From Planctomycetota bacterium (lineage in GTDB: Bacteria > Planctomycetota > Phycisphaerae > Phycisphaerales > UBA1924): a stretch of 7,403 bases of DNA. The notes beneath the pieces are model-generated. The model saw only the letters and a list, made by a program, of their open reading frames with translations, was not told the DNA's origin and did no database searches. Below, in pieces: positions 6,036-7,403 of the stretch. Numbering within the stretch: position 1 is the first letter of the stretch; each line of letters begins with the position of its first letter. The DNA lies in NCBI GenBank assembly GCA_023412695.1, contig JAEYNG010000015.1, positions 1 through 7,403 on the forward strand. Direction: 5' to 3'. The translations under genes were made by a program, and so were the position numbers.

Positions 6036-6064
6036 AAGGCCCGGCTCACCGCCGGGCCTTTTTT
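6036..6064 (+). terminator. Intrinsic terminator of the pseudopilin-like gene
   Basis: GGCCCGGC (6038-6045) pairs perfectly with GCCGGGCC (6051-6058) around the loop TCACC, and six Ts follow (6059-6064). Two As before the stem can extend it by pairing with the first Ts. On the minus strand the same stem is followed by only two Ts, so it should act poorly for the converging oxidoreductase gene. Confidence 0.9.
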
Positions 6065-6090
6065 ATTCCATACGCCGTCGTGCCCCGCGC

Positions 6091-7164
6091 TCACTCGCCC
6101 CGTGCACTCCGCTGCTCCGCCTCGAGCACCTCCGCCACCTCCACCGCCTCTCGCATCGTCGCGCGGAGCTCACCCCGTCCGCTCGAGATCGCTTCGAGCA
6201 GGTGACGCACCTCCCCGTCATACCCCGTCTTCACACGCCCCGCCGCGCTCGTCGGCTCGACCGCGCTCGACCCCTCCGCCGTATGCAGCACGAGCGCCGG
6301 CGAGGTCGGCGGCCGTGCAAGGTCAAACTCCGCCGTTCCACGCTCGAAGTTCACGAGGAACCGCATCCTGAACCCCGCGCCGGGCGCAAGGTCCCACGCC
6401 CCCTCCGCCGCGACATGCACCGGGGCATCGGCGCCCGAGTAGTGGTACAGCGTCGTCACGTGCATCTCGTCGCCCGCCGCGGTCACACGCTCGGGCCTGC
6501 CGAAGCACCAATACACAAAGTCCGTGTCGTGGATGTGCAGGTCGAACAACGCGCCCCCGCTCCGCGACACGTTGCGATAGAACGCCGCGCCCCACCTCGG
6601 CCCGCTCCCCAGCCGCGTGAACGTCGCGCTCCGCACCCGCCCCAGCGAGCCGTCCCGCACCCGCTCCCGCAGCCAGTCCCACCCCGGCCAGAACCGCCTG
6701 CACATCGCCGGCATGCACAGCAGCCCGCGCTCGCGTTGTGCCTGCTCGGCCGCAGCCGCCAGCCGCCGTACCTCCGAGCTCCGCAGCGACACTGGTTTCT
6801 CCACCAGCACGTGTTTCCCTGCCGCAAGCGCGGCCAGCGCAAGCTCCACGTGCGTGTCCGTGTACGTGCAGATGCTTACGAGCTGCACCGCCGGGTCCGC
6901 CAGCAGCTCCGCCGCCGTTGCGTACCCCTTCACCAGCCGCGGGTCGAACAACATCGTGGGGGCATCCGCGTTGCCGATGTTCCCCGCCGCGATCACCTTG
7001 CCCGACCGCCGCCCTTCGTCCGGGTCGCACACCGCGACGAGCCGGCACCCAAAGCCGTCCGCCGCGGCGCTCTCATACGCCCGCAGGTGCGTCTGCCCCA
7101 TGAACCCCAGGCCGATGACGCCGACGCCGATCTCGCCGCGCCGCGTTGCTTCCGGGCTACCCAT
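6091..7164 (-). CDS. Gfo/Idh/MocA-family NAD(P)-dependent oxidoreductase
   Basis: This is a 357-residue cytoplasmic dehydrogenase of the Gfo/Idh/MocA family, which oxidises or reduces sugars, cyclitols and related compounds with NAD(P). The N-terminal Rossmann fold has GVIGLGFMGQTH (15-26; glycines 18, 20, 23) and ends in the hallmark HVLVEKPVSL (118-127), whose lysine (K123) is the usual catalytic residue. The C-terminal domain holds LFDLHIHDTDFVYWCFG (206-222), the family's substrate-binding block with H212 and D213 in the HDxD motif. Length is normal. D48 after the second strand (VAVCDPD) suggests NAD over NADP. The ATG at 7164 is chosen because GGAG lies 7 bases upstream and residues from there match the family; the open frame continues to 7227 inside the upstream gene. 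Its first 8 bases overlap the end of the isomerase gene, so the two are likely translationally coupled. The exact substrate cannot be read from sequence. Confidence 0.95.
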   Translation of the reverse strand: MGSPEATRRGEIGVGVIGLGFMGQTHLRAYESAAADGFGCRLVAVCDPDEGRRSGKVIAAGNIGNADAPTMLFDPRLVKGYATAAELLADPAVQLVSICTYTDTHVELALAALAAGKHVLVEKPVSLRSSEVRRLAAAAEQAQRERGLLCMPAMCRRFWPGWDWLRERVRDGSLGRVRSATFTRLGSGPRWGAAFYRNVSRSGGALFDLHIHDTDFVYWCFGRPERVTAAGDEMHVTTLYHYSGADAPVHVAAEGAWDLAPGAGFRMRFLVNFERGTAEFDLARPPTSPALVLHTAEGSSAVEPTSAAGRVKTGYDGEVRHLLEAISSGRGELRATMREAVEVAEVLEAEQRSARGE

Positions 7165-7403
7165 GGCGGGGCTCCGTGATGTGCGCGGCCGCGCCCAGCC
7201 GAGACCGCAGCATCGCCGCCGCCGCACGGATGTCCGACACGCGGTCCTCCCGTGCCTCCCGCTCGATCATCAGACCCACCGTCGGCAGCGCATCCCGCAC
7301 AACAGCGAAGAACCGTTCCCAGTCAACCGAGCCCGTGCCCGCCGTCACCTCCTCGCCCCATGTCCCAGCCTCGCGTGCCGGCAGCGCGTCCTTGATGTGC
7401 ACC
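7157..7403 (-). CDS. Sugar phosphate isomerase/epimerase (xylose-isomerase-like TIM barrel), C-terminal end only
   Basis: Only the last 81 codons and one further base are in the window; the start lies beyond the right edge. The segment begins VHIKDALP, the strand of these TIM barrels that carries a conserved His and the KD pair. It continues with a G-x-VDW block (GTGSVDWERFFAVVRDAL) and ends with MIEREAREDRVSDIRAAAA, the typical last strand with its conserved Glu and the final helix. The family isomerises or epimerises sugars, inositol intermediates and similar compounds, usually with a divalent metal. The GTG at 7402 is an internal valine, not a start. Its stop lies inside the first codons of the oxidoreductase gene; this pairing is common in Planctomycetota and other bacteria that use unusual sugars. 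Confidence 0.85.
   Translation of the reverse strand, partial: VHIKDALPAREAGTWGEEVTAGTGSVDWERFFAVVRDALPTVGLMIEREAREDRVSDIRAAAAMLRSRLGAAAHITEPRHG

Noticed and set aside
6202..7179. 325-codon open frame on the plus strand
   Set aside because: It is antisense to the Gfo/Idh/MocA gene and rich in Arg, Pro and His with no recognisable motif.
7165..7227. Extension of the oxidoreductase to 7227
   Set aside because: The added residues are Arg-rich, fall within the isomerase gene and precede a clear ribosome site at 7172-7175.
1..7403. CRISPR array, tRNA or rRNA gene, transposase, phage or toxin-antitoxin genes
   Set aside because: I saw no spaced direct repeats, no cloverleaf-like segment and no matching protein in any frame.

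Overview
This is a GC-rich bacterial chromosomal window. The best guess for the source is a Planctomycetota bacterium, probably of the Phycisphaerae type. The reasons are the lone type II/IV pseudopilin-like gene with a long soluble body and a C-terminal DG motif, the Gfo/Idh oxidoreductase paired with a sugar phosphate isomerase/epimerase, and the overall gene style. This assignment is an inference from gene style, not from a marker gene. I saw no rRNA or tRNA gene, CRISPR array, insertion sequence or phage gene.

Layout. The left two thirds (1-4794) is a minus-strand block of four genes, in transcription order: a small single-pass membrane protein of unknown function (4794-4492); an ElbB/ES1-family DJ-1/PfpI-like protein (4442-3765); a 638-residue APC-superfamily permease with a C-terminal USP-like cytosolic domain (3728-1812); and a UvrD/PcrA-type superfamily 1 helicase cut off by the window's left edge (1781-1). 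The gaps are 49, 36 and 30 bases, so one transcript is possible. A palindrome and a promoter-like element in front of the helicase could give it separate expression. A 211-base divergent intergenic region (4795-5005) follows, with promoter candidates in both directions and two interleaved inverted repeats. The plus-strand pseudopilin-like gene (5006-6007) ends in a clear intrinsic terminator. At the right edge two minus-strand genes converge on it: the tail of a sugar phosphate isomerase/epimerase (7403-7157) and, overlapping it by 8 bases, a Gfo/Idh/MocA oxidoreductase (7164-6091).

How the genes relate. The isomerase and oxidoreductase are almost certainly translationally coupled and probably act on one sugar or cyclitol substrate. 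The four-gene block has no obvious shared pathway: potassium or amino-acid transport, a DJ-1-like enzyme and DNA repair.

Most notable points. By eye, the permease matches the KimA/KUP potassium importers better than ordinary amino-acid permeases and keeps several of the residues I recall at the KimA ion site. The ElbB-like protein looks closer to eukaryotic mitochondrial ES1/GATD3 than to E. coli ElbB. The helicase has an uncertain start, with a seven-C tract between the two candidates. I found no clearly new multi-gene system; most of the window is ordinary.
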